This document shows positions 35,589 through 44,010 of a stretch of 64,000 nucleotides of DNA, piece after piece (positions within the stretch are counted from its first letter, which is position 1; each line of letters starts with the position of its first letter). The position numbers and the translations under genes are program-made. Under the pieces are notes generated by a model. The model was not told the DNA's origin, made no database searches, and saw nothing but the letters and a program-made list of their open reading frames with translations. Location: positions 2,085,501-2,149,500 of the forward strand of contig NC_013665.1 in assembly GCF_000011005.1 (NCBI RefSeq), in the 5' to 3' direction. This stretch comes from Methanocella paludicola SANAE. Its GTDB lineage: Archaea > Halobacteriota > Methanocellia > Methanocellales > Methanocellaceae.

Positions 35589-35910
35589 TTAAGTCACTGA
35601 GCTTACAGAGGCACTATTTCTACCACAATGGCACGGAGTTCACTAAGGCTCACAAAGTCTTTTTTTAAATGTAAGGGACAGAGGTCACAAAGTCAGGTTC
35701 ATTGGCGATAGGGCACAAAGGATACAATGGCACTATGGAATGAACAAGAGCACTTTTTGCCATCGTGTCATCGTCCCCTTCGTGCCTCTTAACCCAAAAA
35801 GCCTGCTCTGTGGCCTTTGTGACCTCCATCTAAAAGAAAGCTTTGTGAATCTCCGTGCGCTCCGTGCCATTGTGGTGAGAATAGTGCCCCTGTACGCTTA
35901 GTGCCTTTAA
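35589..35910. repeat. Family A long imperfect palindromic repeat, copy 2 (322 bp)
   Basis: It begins TTAAGTCACTGAGCTTACAG and ends CTGTACGCTTAGTGCCTTTAA. It is related to the copy at 14472-14793 but reversed: its left arm matches the reverse complement of the other copy's right arm, including ATGTAAGGGACAGAGGTCAC. The two copies have the same 322-bp length. Confidence 0.85.
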
Positions 35911-36008
35911 ACAATAATGTCCAGACCAGGCGATATCCGCTCAAATCAGCCTAATCAAGAAAACCGGTTTAACAAAGTATTTGTTTAGGAGGGTAATTCT
36001 TCGAGTAT

Positions 36009-36758
36009 ATGATCAAGAACAAGAAGGGCTATGTTGCAGACCAGGCGGCCGGTAAGGCGGAGGAGAAGAGATCCGGTAAGATCCTGATTTCGAATAACGG
36101 GCCTTACATCGTCAGCGGCGGCCTGCCCCTCGCGAAGGAGTATATCGTTACCGATGACGATGGAATATCCACCGAATGGAAGAAGGGAGAGTCCTACCCG
36201 GAGCAGGATACCTATGCCCTTTGCCGGTGCGGCGGCTCGAAGAGCAAACCGTACTGCGACGGCACCCACGTGAACGAAAGCTTCGACGGCACCGAAACGG
36301 CCACGAAAAAGAAGTACATGGCCCGGGCGGAGCGCATCGAAGGCCCCGGCTTCACGCTCACCGATGTCCAGGACCTGTGCGCCGTGGCCCGGTTCTGCCA
36401 CCAGGCAGGCGGCATATGGCGCCTCACCGCCGAATCCGACGACCCTAATGATAAAAAGGTCGCAGCCCGAATTGCCGGCCAGTGCTCATCCGGGAGGCTT
36501 GTCATCTGGGACAATGAGACTGGTAAGCCCATTGAGCCTGAGTTCGAGCCATCGGTCAGCCTGACCGAGGACCAGGAGAAAGAATGTAGCGGGCCCCTCT
36601 GGGTGAAGGGCGGCGTCCCCATCGAGTCGGAGAACGGCACGAAGTACGAGGTCAGGAACCGCGTGACCCTGTGCCGCTGCGGCCAGTCTGAAAATAAGCC
36701 GTACTGCGACGGCACGCACATCAGCTGCCACTTCAATGACGGCGACCCGGAGCTATAA
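36009..36758 (+). CDS. Double CDGSH iron-sulfur protein with central ferredoxin-like domain
   Basis: This 249-residue protein has one CDGSH-type motif in each half, CRCGGSKSKPYCDGTHVNESF and CRCGQSENKPYCDGTHISCHF. Each binds a [2Fe-2S] cluster through three Cys and one His. Between them lies a domain with ARFCHQAGGIW and GQCSSGRLVIWDNETGKPI, the divergent mono-cluster (DUF1271-type) ferredoxin. This three-part form is known from anaerobes. It probably carries electrons or senses redox state. AGGAGG sits 15 bases upstream, rather far, so the true start might be internal or at a non-standard codon. Confidence 0.88.
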   Translation: MIKNKKGYVADQAAGKAEEKRSGKILISNNGPYIVSGGLPLAKEYIVTDDDGISTEWKKGESYPEQDTYALCRCGGSKSKPYCDGTHVNESFDGTETATKKKYMARAERIEGPGFTLTDVQDLCAVARFCHQAGGIWRLTAESDDPNDKKVAARIAGQCSSGRLVIWDNETGKPIEPEFEPSVSLTEDQEKECSGPLWVKGGVPIESENGTKYEVRNRVTLCRCGQSENKPYCDGTHISCHFNDGDPEL

Positions 36759-36812
36759 TATATTTTTGACTCTTCCGCGGTTTTGGGATGAATATTTTTT
36801 TATCCTTTTCTA

Positions 36813-37130
36813 GTTATGCCGTCGTTGAGTGGTCCAACCACAGGGGCACGGAGCGCACGGGAGTTACACAGAGTTATTTTTTAATAATTTGAGACTCAGA
36901 GAGCTCAGAGGCCGGTTTATTAGTTTGCCTGGGGCACAGAGTTTATTGAGGCCCGGTTGACCAATAAACAATAATGCGGTTTATCCTCGGCAGTGCCTCT
37001 TTCAACTCCGTGCCCCGGGAAAGTTATAAACCCGTCCCCTGTGCCCTCTGGGTCTCCCTTTATAAGAAAACTCCGTGAAACTCAGCGCTCTCCGTGCCCC
37101 TGTGGTTGGACCACTCAACGACGGCATAAC
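36813..37130. repeat. Family B long imperfect palindromic repeat, copy 2 (~318 bp)
   Basis: It starts GTTATGCCGTCGTTGAGTGG and ends with the inverse, CCACTCAACGACGGCATAAC, so the outer 20 bases of the two arms are perfectly inverted. It is related to 22108-22424 in the same orientation. Intergenic. Confidence 0.85.
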
Positions 37131-37194
37131 ATAAAAACGAGCGAAGGCATCAGCCAAAGCAATATATCATCCCAAAAACGCGCAAGAACCAAAT

Positions 37195-37746
37195 TTATTT
37201 CTTAAAGGACGAGGCCAGGCGTTCCAGATCAGGCATCACGCTCTCGAGCCCCTTTGCATCGCCCTCTTTTCCGTCGACCCGCGCGTCGCAGGCCTCTTCC
37301 ATGCGTATTGTCAGCGCCCTGAGCTGTCGGCATTCTTCAATCCGCGTTTTTGCCTGCTTCGCTGGCCCGGAGCCCGGGTCTTCGACGATAGCAACGACCT
37401 CCTTCAGGCGTTCTGACGCGCTGTCGATGCCCCTGACTGCGGAGTGGAATTCCTCGCCCGCGGCCTCCCATGCAGACCGCTGATAGTACTCAAGCCCGGC
37501 CCGGACCGAATCCACGGCTTCCTCGAGCGTCTCGAGCGCGTCTTCCATCATGGGCCCAGTATAGGATTCAATGAAATCCTCATCGCTTATCATCGCGGGC
37601 CTTTTTTCGGCAGGGGATGCCGGCACCTCATCTTGCTCGCCCTCTTCCCCGGAAGGCCTGCCCATAAGCCGCATTAAAATGTAAATGGCCACCAGGGCTA
37701 AGACGGCGAGCACGATCATTCCCGTCATGCCGAATACTTCAACCAT
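37195..37746 (-). CDS. Membrane-anchored helical protein
   Basis: This 183-residue protein has an N-terminal helix (MTGMIVLAVLALVAIYILMRLMG) as a signal anchor. An acidic/Pro linker and a ~120-residue helical domain follow (ALETLEEAVDSVRAGLEYYQ, AWEAAGEEFHSAVRGIDSASERLKEVV). The soluble part lies probably on the cytoplasmic side given the positive residues after the helix. No family recognised. Confidence 0.6.
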   Translation of the reverse strand: MVEVFGMTGMIVLAVLALVAIYILMRLMGRPSGEEGEQDEVPASPAEKRPAMISDEDFIESYTGPMMEDALETLEEAVDSVRAGLEYYQRSAWEAAGEEFHSAVRGIDSASERLKEVVAIVEDPGSGPAKQAKTRIEECRQLRALTIRMEEACDARVDGKEGDAKGLESVMPDLERLASSFKK

Positions 37747-37891
37747 GGATACACCATAAGCCCGTCATTTGAAATAACATTATTGGCTTTATGATAGCTT
37801 CAAGTGCGCTCGTAGTTATAATAAATTATATTATATAATAGTGTATAAATGATTATAGTTGAGCGTTAAGCCATCAGGAGGAGGGTTAAAG

Positions 37892-38404
37892 GTGAGGTTG
37901 AGATCAGTAGTAATAGCGCTGTTACTGATTCCGTTGCTCGCAGTATCGGCCGGGGCCATTTATATCGAAGGACAGGCACCGCCCGTCGACGACGGACAGT
38001 ATCACATACTGGCTGCGGAGAGCGGAATGGGTTTGGACACCCCCACTTCAAGCGACTACGGCCAGGTAGCGGTACCATACGATAGCGGCCCGATAAAGCG
38101 ATACCTGTCGAACGATCCGAACGATTATGTGCTCGTGCCGGGTAACGAGCCTGGCATGGTGTATGCGCTGGGTGACATGGGAATTGCGCCGGATGCCGTT
38201 ACCACGACCATGCCGGCAGTGAGCATGCCTCAGACAGGATCGTTCGCAATACCGTATGATACCATAGGATCGGAGATCAGCGGTATTATGAATAGTCCGG
38301 CGGTCACGTTTTCGGTGCCGGATCTAAAGCTCGATAGCTGGTACGGGCTCAAGACGGATAATTTCAAGTTCAACATGCCCATGCTGTCGTTCCCGGTACT
38401 ATGA
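37892..38404 (+). CDS. Secreted protein of unknown function
   Basis: This is 170 residues from GTG 37892, seven bases after AGGAGGG; an upstream start at 37859 would put that site inside the gene. The signal peptide (VIALLLIPLLAVSAGAIY) is followed by a Pro/Asp/Ser/Met-rich chain with few charged helices (SMPQTGSFAIPYDTIGSEI). It has no Cys and looks extended. It may be a surface-associated polypeptide. No homolog recognised. Confidence 0.65.
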   Translation: MRLRSVVIALLLIPLLAVSAGAIYIEGQAPPVDDGQYHILAAESGMGLDTPTSSDYGQVAVPYDSGPIKRYLSNDPNDYVLVPGNEPGMVYALGDMGIAPDAVTTTMPAVSMPQTGSFAIPYDTIGSEISGIMNSPAVTFSVPDLKLDSWYGLKTDNFKFNMPMLSFPVL

Positions 38405-38500
38405 CCGGCATATAGAACGCTTTCTTTTTTTCGAGTGATTGCTATTTGTACACGGACGTAATATACAAATAGTGCCGGCACGCGCCGGAAAGTGATATTG

Positions 38501-39460
38501 ATGACCGCATTAACGGAGACCGCCGAAAAGATCAAGAACATGGAGATCCGGGGGGCCGGGAAGATCGCCCGGTCGGCCGCGGAGGCCATGAAGGAAGAAG
38601 CCCTTTCGATAAAGACGAAGGACATCAAGGAATTCAACAGGCGAATGGAGGACGCGTATAATATATTGTACAGCACGAGGCCTACGGCCGTCTCGCTTCC
38701 TAACGCCCTGAGGGCCGTAATGCGCTATAAGGCCGACACTGTGGAGGATGCGAAGACGGCGATTGCGGCAAATGCCGACGCGTTCATCTCCGGCTCCGAG
38801 AACGCGGTGAAAAAGATCGGGGAGATCGGCGCTCACCGCATCAAGGACGGCGACACGATCATGACGCACTGCAACTCGTCCGCCGCTTTCGCGATTTTCG
38901 AGACGGCGTACCGGCAGGGCAAGGACATCAACGTCATCGCGACCGAGACCCGCCCCCGGCAGCAGGGCTACGTTACCGTGGATTTCCTGCAGAAGTCGGG
39001 CATACCCACGACGCTCATCCTGGACTCTGCCGTCCGCTATACCATGAAGAAGGTGGACCTGGTCATCGTGGGCGCCGACGCCGTCACGGTCAACGGCAGC
39101 CTGGTCAATAAGGTGGGCACGTCGCAGGTGGCCCTGGCAGCCAACGAGGCCCGCGTAGGGTTCGTATGTGCCGCCGAGACCTACAAGTTCAGCCCCCGGA
39201 CGCTGTTCGGGGAGATGGTGGAGATCGAGGAGCGGGACCCGACGGAGGTCCTGTGCAACGAGCTTCGGGCGAAGTGGCCCAACCTGAAGATCTCCAACCC
39301 GGCATTCGACATCACGCCCCACAAGTACATCGATATGATCATCACTGAGATCGGCGCCATATCGCCCGAAATGGCCTACTGGGTCATCAAGGATAAGCTG
39401 GGCTGGGAGCTCGAAGAGGCGGCCGAGGCGAGCATGAGGGGGTGCGATGATGAGAATTGA
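38501..39460 (+). CDS. Ribose-1,5-bisphosphate isomerase
   Basis: This is 319 residues from ATG 38501, after AGTGAT. It belongs to the eIF2B alpha/beta/delta-like isomerase fold. Features are MTHCNSSAAFAIFETAYRQGKDINVIATETRPRQQG, DSAVRYTMKKVDLVIVGADAVTVNGSLVNKVGT (the active-site Asp) and NPAFDITPHKYIDMIITE. In archaea this enzyme converts ribose-1,5-bisphosphate, made from AMP by AMP phosphorylase, to ribulose-1,5-bisphosphate for type III RuBisCO. It overlaps the next small gene by 11 bp. RuBisCO and AMP phosphorylase are not in the window. Confidence 0.92.
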   Translation: MTALTETAEKIKNMEIRGAGKIARSAAEAMKEEALSIKTKDIKEFNRRMEDAYNILYSTRPTAVSLPNALRAVMRYKADTVEDAKTAIAANADAFISGSENAVKKIGEIGAHRIKDGDTIMTHCNSSAAFAIFETAYRQGKDINVIATETRPRQQGYVTVDFLQKSGIPTTLILDSAVRYTMKKVDLVIVGADAVTVNGSLVNKVGTSQVALAANEARVGFVCAAETYKFSPRTLFGEMVEIEERDPTEVLCNELRAKWPNLKISNPAFDITPHKYIDMIITEIGAISPEMAYWVIKDKLGWELEEAAEASMRGCDDEN

Positions 39461-39746
39461 TATGTGTCACCTTATCGAGAGCGATATCAAGGGCTTAACG
39501 GACCTGGATGAGATCGCCGAGGTACGGTATCCGACGGGCTGCGTGGACCTGACGAAGCAGGAGCTGCTCTGTAAGCTCTCTGAGATCGAGTTCCGCGTCC
39601 ACACTACCTGGACTGAGGAATTCCTCGAGGAGTTCGAGAATGAGTACCGGTACATGAAGCCCGCCGAGCTCGCTAAGATCCTGGTCGAGAAGCTTACTGA
39701 GATATATGACTGGGATGAGTCGGCCTACGAGAAATTGTTAGGTTAA
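39450..39746 (+). CDS. Small acidic protein coupled to ribose-1,5-bisphosphate isomerase
   Basis: This is 98 residues from ATG 39450 (ATG 39447 directly before it is also possible), with GGGGGTG upstream inside the isomerase gene. It contains LDEIAEVRYPTGCVDLTKQELLCKLSEIEFRVHTTWTEEFLEEF. It is acidic, helical and soluble. The 11-bp overlap implies translational coupling to the isomerase. Function unknown. Confidence 0.65.
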   Translation: MRIDMCHLIESDIKGLTDLDEIAEVRYPTGCVDLTKQELLCKLSEIEFRVHTTWTEEFLEEFENEYRYMKPAELAKILVEKLTEIYDWDESAYEKLLG

Positions 39747-39753
39747 ATGCGGG

Positions 39754-39867
39754 TTTAACCACGGAGGGCACGGTTTCTTTTAAATTAATGTTATTAATAA
39801 AAGGGGGTCTCTGAGGGGGCATCAGCCCCCTTTTAGATTTAAAAATTCTCCGTGCGCCCAGTGGTTT
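39754..39867. repeat. Short palindromic repeat related to the long repeats, containing a hairpin
   Basis: The ends AACCACGGAGGGCACGG and CCGTGCGCCCAGTGGTT are inverted. The AACCACNG-GCACGG wording resembles the arms of the long palindromic repeats. A central GC hairpin (39815-39830) is embedded. It lies between convergent genes. Confidence 0.65.
39815..39834 (+). terminator. Hairpin with T run at the end of the isomerase operon
   Basis: GGGGGC (39815-39820) pairs with GCCCCC (39825-39830) around ATCA, followed by TTTT. It lies about 70 bases after the stop at 39746 and before the convergent gene. It could end both transcripts. Confidence 0.5.
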
Positions 39868-40430
39868 TACCGGTCTTCGCCAGCGTCGAACAACGGCAGC
39901 ATCGCAACGGCCAGCCGTCGGTCCAGCCGCTTCCCGGGGTCTCCGGACAGGTCGAGAGTGTAAAGGTCCCCGATGGCCAGCTTCCGGGTAAGGCTGCCTA
40001 TGCGCCTGCCCTGCAGGGCGATCTCGAAGTCGAGCTTCCAGTTCATGACCATGCGCCGGAAGACGGCCATGGCGCCCGATTCCTGTGCGCTGCCCACGAC
40101 ATTCCCCGACGCATCTAAAATGTTCCACTTGTTCTGGAACATGCTGTGCAGGCCCTCCCGCTTCATGGAACCCACAAGAATGCCGGTCTTCGAGTCGATG
40201 ACATCGTAAGTGGCGTTAAAATCCAGGAAGTTCCTGGGTGCAATAGTTAATATTTCCTCTTTCTGAGAGTCGTCGGAGTAGACGAATATTTTAGGCTTCA
40301 GCTTGAACTTCTCCATCCGGGCATAAAAAATGTCCCTGCCGCTGCCATCCTTAATATAGTATTTCTTACCGATGGACAGCATCTTCTGCGCCATCTGGTA
40401 GTGGTCGTGGCCGAACTTATCATTGTCCAT
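39867..40430 (-). CDS. LURP-one-related/scramblase-like family protein
   Basis: This is 187 residues from ATG 40430 with GGTGGGT before it. The tubby-like beta-barrel pattern is YYIKDGSGRDIFYARMEKFKLKPKIFVYSD, then NATYDVIDSKTGILVGSMKREGL, WNILDASGNVVGSAQE and DFEIALQGRRIGSLTRK, with the hydrophobic C-terminal helix expected by the family. Bacterial and archaeal members (YxjI, LOR) have no established activity, and membrane lipid binding is suspected. Its stop falls at the edge of the 39.8-kb repeat. Confidence 0.8.
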   Translation of the reverse strand: MDNDKFGHDHYQMAQKMLSIGKKYYIKDGSGRDIFYARMEKFKLKPKIFVYSDDSQKEEILTIAPRNFLDFNATYDVIDSKTGILVGSMKREGLHSMFQNKWNILDASGNVVGSAQESGAMAVFRRMVMNWKLDFEIALQGRRIGSLTRKLAIGDLYTLDLSGDPGKRLDRRLAVAMLPLFDAGEDR

Positions 40431-40509
40431 AATAATACCCACCATTACATGTGTATGTATATTAAAAATTTTCCTTAACCAAGGTAAGACCTGGACATTC
40501 ATGGAATTT

Positions 40510-40704
40510 TCAATATTTTATCGGAAATGATTTTGACCCGTTGATGGGCGGTGTAGAGGGCGACGGCAATGGCGAAGGAGATGGCGAAGGTGAAGGTGAA
40601 GGGGATGGACTCGGAGACGGCGATGGAGACGGCGATGGAGACGGCGATGGAGAAGGATTCGGGCCAGGACTGGGACTCGGAGATGGGGTCGGCGACGCGG
40701 AAGG
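40510..40704 (-). pseudogene. In-frame Ser/Pro-repeat tail beyond a TAG codon
   Basis: After the TAG at 40705-40707 the same frame stays open for 64 further codons to TGA at 40510. It encodes PSASPTPSPSPSPGPNP, a long SP repeat, then PINGSKSFPIKY. Low-complexity wording continues the Thr/Pro tail before the stop. The natural reading is a longer protein whose tail was cut by a nonsense mutation, or TAG read-through. Confidence 0.5.
40613..40648 (+). repeat. Three tandem 12-bp units in the Ser/Pro tail
   Basis: GGAGACGGCGAT occurs three times in a row, coding on the minus strand for repeated Ser-Pro pairs. Such tandem units readily gain or lose copies. Confidence 0.75.
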
Positions 40705-41109
40705 CTAAGCCATGGGACTCGGAGTTGTGGTTGGAGTGGGAGTAATTATCGGCGTTGAGGTCGTCGTTACTGCGGGGCCGTGACCAGGCTGCCAGTACGA
40801 GTACTGGGAGGTATACGACGGCTGCTCTGCGGGGGTGGCGATAGACGTAGGGATCGGAGTCGCCGTTATAGTGGGTGTCGCAGTAATGGGCCCGGGAGTG
40901 GGTGTTGATGGGCTGGCCATGGCAGCAGCTATCGGTAATGCAGTAGGTGTGGGGACTGCCTTGAAAGGCGAGGAGCCATTGACCACGCCGTAGGCGACCA
41001 TGCCCATGCAGATGAGCACAAGGATCGCTGGTATGGCAGTAAGCAATTTTTGAAAGTCGATGGGCTTTGCTTTAACGTTAATAGGCTGACTGTTCTCTCT
41101 TAGCGGCAT
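40705..41109 (-). CDS. Membrane-anchored Thr/Pro-rich protein
   Basis: This is 134 residues from ATG 41109, right after GGGGGG and four bases. An earlier ATG at 41283 would add a Cys/Trp-rich leader that looks non-coding. It has a basic N-terminus, one transmembrane helix (LLTAIPAILVLICMGMVAYGVV), then a Pro/Thr-rich stalk (TPTPGPITATPTITATPIPT), a YTSQYSYW segment, and a second TP stretch ending PSPMA and TAG. Probably an extracytoplasmic stalk or adhesin-like protein. The frame continues past the TAG in similar low-complexity sequence to 40510. Confidence 0.65.
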   Translation of the reverse strand: MPLRENSQPINVKAKPIDFQKLLTAIPAILVLICMGMVAYGVVNGSSPFKAVPTPTALPIAAAMASPSTPTPGPITATPTITATPIPTSIATPAEQPSYTSQYSYWQPGHGPAVTTTSTPIITPTPTTTPSPMA

Positions 41110-41367
41110 GGGTCCCCCCGTTACGGACCATCGATCCTCGCAATAATGTTTCCACATCGAGCGGTATGACAACAGGGGATTTAGTTTCTTCCAACAGGAA
41201 AAACAAGAATAGGTAACGGATGGATTGGCATGAGCGGCCGCTGTGCCCGGAATCCTAAAAAAAGCACGGATAGAAAATGGCACGCCTCCCCATAACTACG
41301 GCCAGGACCGTAGTTAAAATAAATTATTTTATATAGAACAGAGATATAAGCGTATTGAGGCAAAACG

Positions 41368-41703
41368 ATGTCTAAAAGCACCACGTTCATCGCGCTGGCG
41401 GCCTTATGCCTGGCCGCCCTGACAGCGGTACTCGCCGCGGCCATAATCACGAGCCAGCCGGCGGACGACCACCTGAGCAACATAGAAAAAACCCTCGTCG
41501 GCATGAACCTGACCTACTACAGCATCGCCGGGCAGCCGCTCAACTACACCATCGGCGCCGGCGACATCCAGTCAGTCGAGGAGGCCGGGTACAACGGCCA
41601 GCCCGCCTGGAAAGTCCGGGTGGGGCAGGGCCTGCAATGGGACCTCATCATGGACCAGAGCGGCAAACAGATACTCGATACGAAACAATTATTCGTCACC
41701 TGA
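41368..41703 (+). CDS. Small exported protein
   Basis: This 111-residue protein has a signal anchor (FIALAALCLAALTAVLAAAII) and an extracytoplasmic domain (HLSNIEKTLVGMNLTYYSIAG, then VEEAGYNGQPAWKVRVGQGLQWDLIMDQSGKQIL) that resembles the PepSY-type beta-alpha fold in wording. One N-x-T site is present. No firm family. Confidence 0.65.
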   Translation: MSKSTTFIALAALCLAALTAVLAAAIITSQPADDHLSNIEKTLVGMNLTYYSIAGQPLNYTIGAGDIQSVEEAGYNGQPAWKVRVGQGLQWDLIMDQSGKQILDTKQLFVT

Positions 41704-41902
41704 CCATATGCCCTCCGCCGGGCATGAAAGGCCTTTTGCCATAGGGATCTGCCTTCATGCCCTCGCCGCTCAGGTCCAATATATTTTTCCATAAATGCAT
41801 ATCGATGTGTTTATTGCGGCCCGGCCGGTCATAACTGCCCACTAAAAGGCGATAATGTATTTATTTCCAGTCTATATACTACCCATACGTAGGGGGATTA
41901 TA

Positions 41903-42340
41903 ATGAGCCATTTCAAGAGATTGGTAGTGTTAGCGTTATTTGGATTATTCTTAGCCGCCGTTTCGACTGCCGGCGCTGAGTTCGCTCCCCTCGCAGTGGG
42001 GGCGGGAAATCTAGGGAACGGGATCACGAGCACCTGGTATTCGACGGAGGGCTTCGGAGAGGCCGCTACCACGGATTCCTTCGTGAACAGCTTCGTAGGC
42101 CCGACGGCGGCCCAGGGGTTCGGCTTCCCGTTCGGCTTCGGAGGCTTCGGCTGTGGCCCGTGCGCCGGTGGGCTCCCGTTCGCGAGCTGGGGCCCGCTCC
42201 AGACGGGCGTGGGCGGTAACTTTGGCGCCCAGAACTCCGCTTCGGCGGGTGCTATGGGCACCTCGACCTTCGGCCTCCAGCCGATCGGCCTCGTGTTCGG
42301 CGTGCCCGTGGCGGGCCCCGGCGGCTACCTGTATACCTGA
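41903..42340 (+). CDS. Gly/Phe/Ala-rich secreted protein
   Basis: This is 145 residues from ATG 41903, six bases after AGGGGG. The signal peptide is LVVLALFGLFLAAVSTAGA. The mature part is Gly, Phe, Ala and Ser rich (AQGFGFPFGFGGFGCGPCAGG, then NFGAQNSASAGAMGTSTFG), with a Cys pair in FGCGPCAGG. It is similar in composition, not necessarily homologous, to the secreted proteins at 11.2 and 13.9 kb. Probably an extracellular structural polypeptide. Confidence 0.68.
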   Translation: MSHFKRLVVLALFGLFLAAVSTAGAEFAPLAVGAGNLGNGITSTWYSTEGFGEAATTDSFVNSFVGPTAAQGFGFPFGFGGFGCGPCAGGLPFASWGPLQTGVGGNFGAQNSASAGAMGTSTFGLQPIGLVFGVPVAGPGGYLYT

Positions 42341-42438
42341 GATAGCGCACGACTACTAAATGTAGGGGGATCATTTCCCCTTTTACTATTTTTCCTCAAG
42401 GTTTTATTGTACCCTGTCAAGGCCCTCGAAGATGGTCT

Positions 42439-42470
42439 AAGCATGCTCGAAGACGTTTTCGAGCATGCTT
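42439..42470. terminator. Perfect 13-bp hairpin
   Basis: AAGCATGCTCGAA (42439-42451) and TTCGAGCATGCTT (42458-42470) are perfect inverse copies around six bases. It is placed between the stop of the Gly-rich gene (42340) and the start of the transporter (42540). It could be a terminator, an mRNA-stabilising hairpin, or a dimeric regulator site. Confidence 0.5.
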
Positions 42471-42539
42471 ATAGAGCTTAGAGCAGCTTAGAAATTTTTT
42501 AAAGGATGCCAAGCTATATAGCCGCCATCCGCCCTTTAA

Positions 42540-43439
42540 ATGGTGATGATGAACGTCCTCGGCGTCCTCGTTCCCATCTTCGGCCTCATACTAATTGGAT
42601 GGTTCCTTAAGCGCATACGCTTATTGAACGACTGGCTCGTGGGCGCCATCAACAATTACGTCTATTACATCGGCATCTCCGTCATCACCTTCATCAGCCT
42701 CCACGATACGAGCACGAGCGTTCTCCTGGACCCGGGCATTTACATCCTGAACCTGGTACCGATGCTCCTTACAGCGGGAATCGCCTATGTAGTAGCAAAA
42801 ATGCTCAAGCTCCCGAAGGACATGTCCGCGGTATTCATCGTATGCGCCTTCTACGGCAACACGGGCTACATCGGCTTCCCGCTCAACGTCTTCGTCCAGG
42901 GAAAAAGCTCGCTGAACACCGCGGCGTTCATATCGACGCTCTACACCATCGTCGTATTCACGCTGGGCGTCTATATCCTGAGAAGGAACACGAGCGAGCC
43001 CGTGGAGGCCGGGAAGCTCCACAAGCTGCCCATCATCTGGGCTGCACTCCTGGGCATATTACTATCGTGGCTCACCATACCAGAGCTGGTGCGGATGCCG
43101 CTGGAACTCATCTCGGACTCGACCTCGCCGCTGGCGCTGCTGGCGACGGGGGCCATGGCAGAGGGCGCAGCGCTCAAGGCAGACCTGAAGAACATCGGCA
43201 TATTGAGTGCCATCAAGCTTGCCCTGGCGCCGGCACTCGTGGCCTTTACGGGTCTGCTGCTGGGAAGCACGGGCGTCATATACAAAACTTCCCTGCTGGA
43301 GGCGGCGACGCCGGTCGCCGTGACCAACTCGGTACTGGCCTCACAGTTCAAGATGAGGGAGGAATTCGCCTCGCACGCGGTAATCATATCGACCGCTCTT
43401 TTTGCGATATCATTGGCCATCATATTAACTTTTATATGA
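42540..43439 (+). CDS. AEC family transporter (auxin efflux carrier-like)
   Basis: This 299-residue protein has about ten hydrophobic helices in two halves. It starts MVMMNVLGVLVPIFGLILIGWFLKR, the typical AEC N-terminus. FYGNTGYIGFPL and TNSVLASQFKM are the conserved crossover regions with Asn and Pro. These carriers move organic anions. The specific solute is unknown. The start could be at ATG 42540, 42546 or 42549, which differ by up to three residues. Confidence 0.85.
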   Translation: MVMMNVLGVLVPIFGLILIGWFLKRIRLLNDWLVGAINNYVYYIGISVITFISLHDTSTSVLLDPGIYILNLVPMLLTAGIAYVVAKMLKLPKDMSAVFIVCAFYGNTGYIGFPLNVFVQGKSSLNTAAFISTLYTIVVFTLGVYILRRNTSEPVEAGKLHKLPIIWAALLGILLSWLTIPELVRMPLELISDSTSPLALLATGAMAEGAALKADLKNIGILSAIKLALAPALVAFTGLLLGSTGVIYKTSLLEAATPVAVTNSVLASQFKMREEFASHAVIISTALFAISLAIILTFI

Positions 43440-43516
43440 AAATATTTGACTTTATTCGCTTTTTTTGCAAATGATTATATAGCAATCACGCATATATGGC
43501 GTGGGAGGTCATAATT

Positions 43517-43873
43517 ATGGCAGAACCATCCGCAGCAGCGGTTAGATCAGATGACGAAAAGTTAAAGGGCGCAATCGCCTACGTGCTTGGATTCCTGACC
43601 GGCATCATCGTCCTGTTAATAGGCGGCGACAGCAAGTTCTTGAAGTTCCATGCATGGCAGTCAATTATAGGAAGTATTGTAATTGGTATTGTAGTCTTTA
43701 TTATATCAATGATCATCAGTCTCGTCACCCTGGGTATTGGCGCGCTCTGCACGCCTTTCTTAGGCCTGGCTGTCTGGATATACTTCCTGTATGGTGCTTA
43801 CATGGTCTATTCCGGTAAGGACTTCAGGATGCCCTATCTGGCCGATTTCGTTGAGAAATCCTTCGTCAAGTAA
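43517..43873 (+). CDS. DUF4870-like small membrane protein
   Basis: This is 118 residues from ATG 43517, after GGGAGGTC. A short polar N-terminus (AEPSAAAVRSDDEKLKGAIAYVLGFLTG) is followed by three to four hydrophobic helices and a KFHAWQSI motif. The latter is the hallmark of the DUF4870/Tic20-like superfamily. The end FRMPYLADFVEKSFVK is typical. Function unknown. Confidence 0.75.
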   Translation: MAEPSAAAVRSDDEKLKGAIAYVLGFLTGIIVLLIGGDSKFLKFHAWQSIIGSIVIGIVVFIISMIISLVTLGIGALCTPFLGLAVWIYFLYGAYMVYSGKDFRMPYLADFVEKSFVK

Positions 43874-44010
43874 GCCAGTAAAATTTAACTTTTTTTATAA
43901 TTTCTTTATCTTTCCTGAGTGAGCTGTTAGCATATATGGACATTAATGCTGAAGCATTTTTCATGCTAAAGGATTTATCCGGGCACGCGTAATAGTAAGC
44001 CTGAATTCTT

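Noticed and set aside
38510-39322. Minus-strand 270-codon open frame
   Set aside because: Antisense to the ribose-1,5-bisphosphate isomerase, with Arg/Gly/Val-rich shadow composition and no motif.
40560-40680. Asp/Gly/Glu repeat protein on the plus strand
   Set aside because: The same bases continue the frame of the minus-strand Thr/Pro-rich protein as Ser/Pro repeats, with better context.
40705-40707. TAG as pyrrolysine codon
   Set aside because: No pyl genes are in the window and the tail is low complexity; a nonsense mutation is simpler.
42842-43474. Plus-strand 210-codon open frame
   Set aside because: Out-of-frame shadow of the AEC transporter, His/Arg-rich, without hydrophobic pattern or ribosome binding site.
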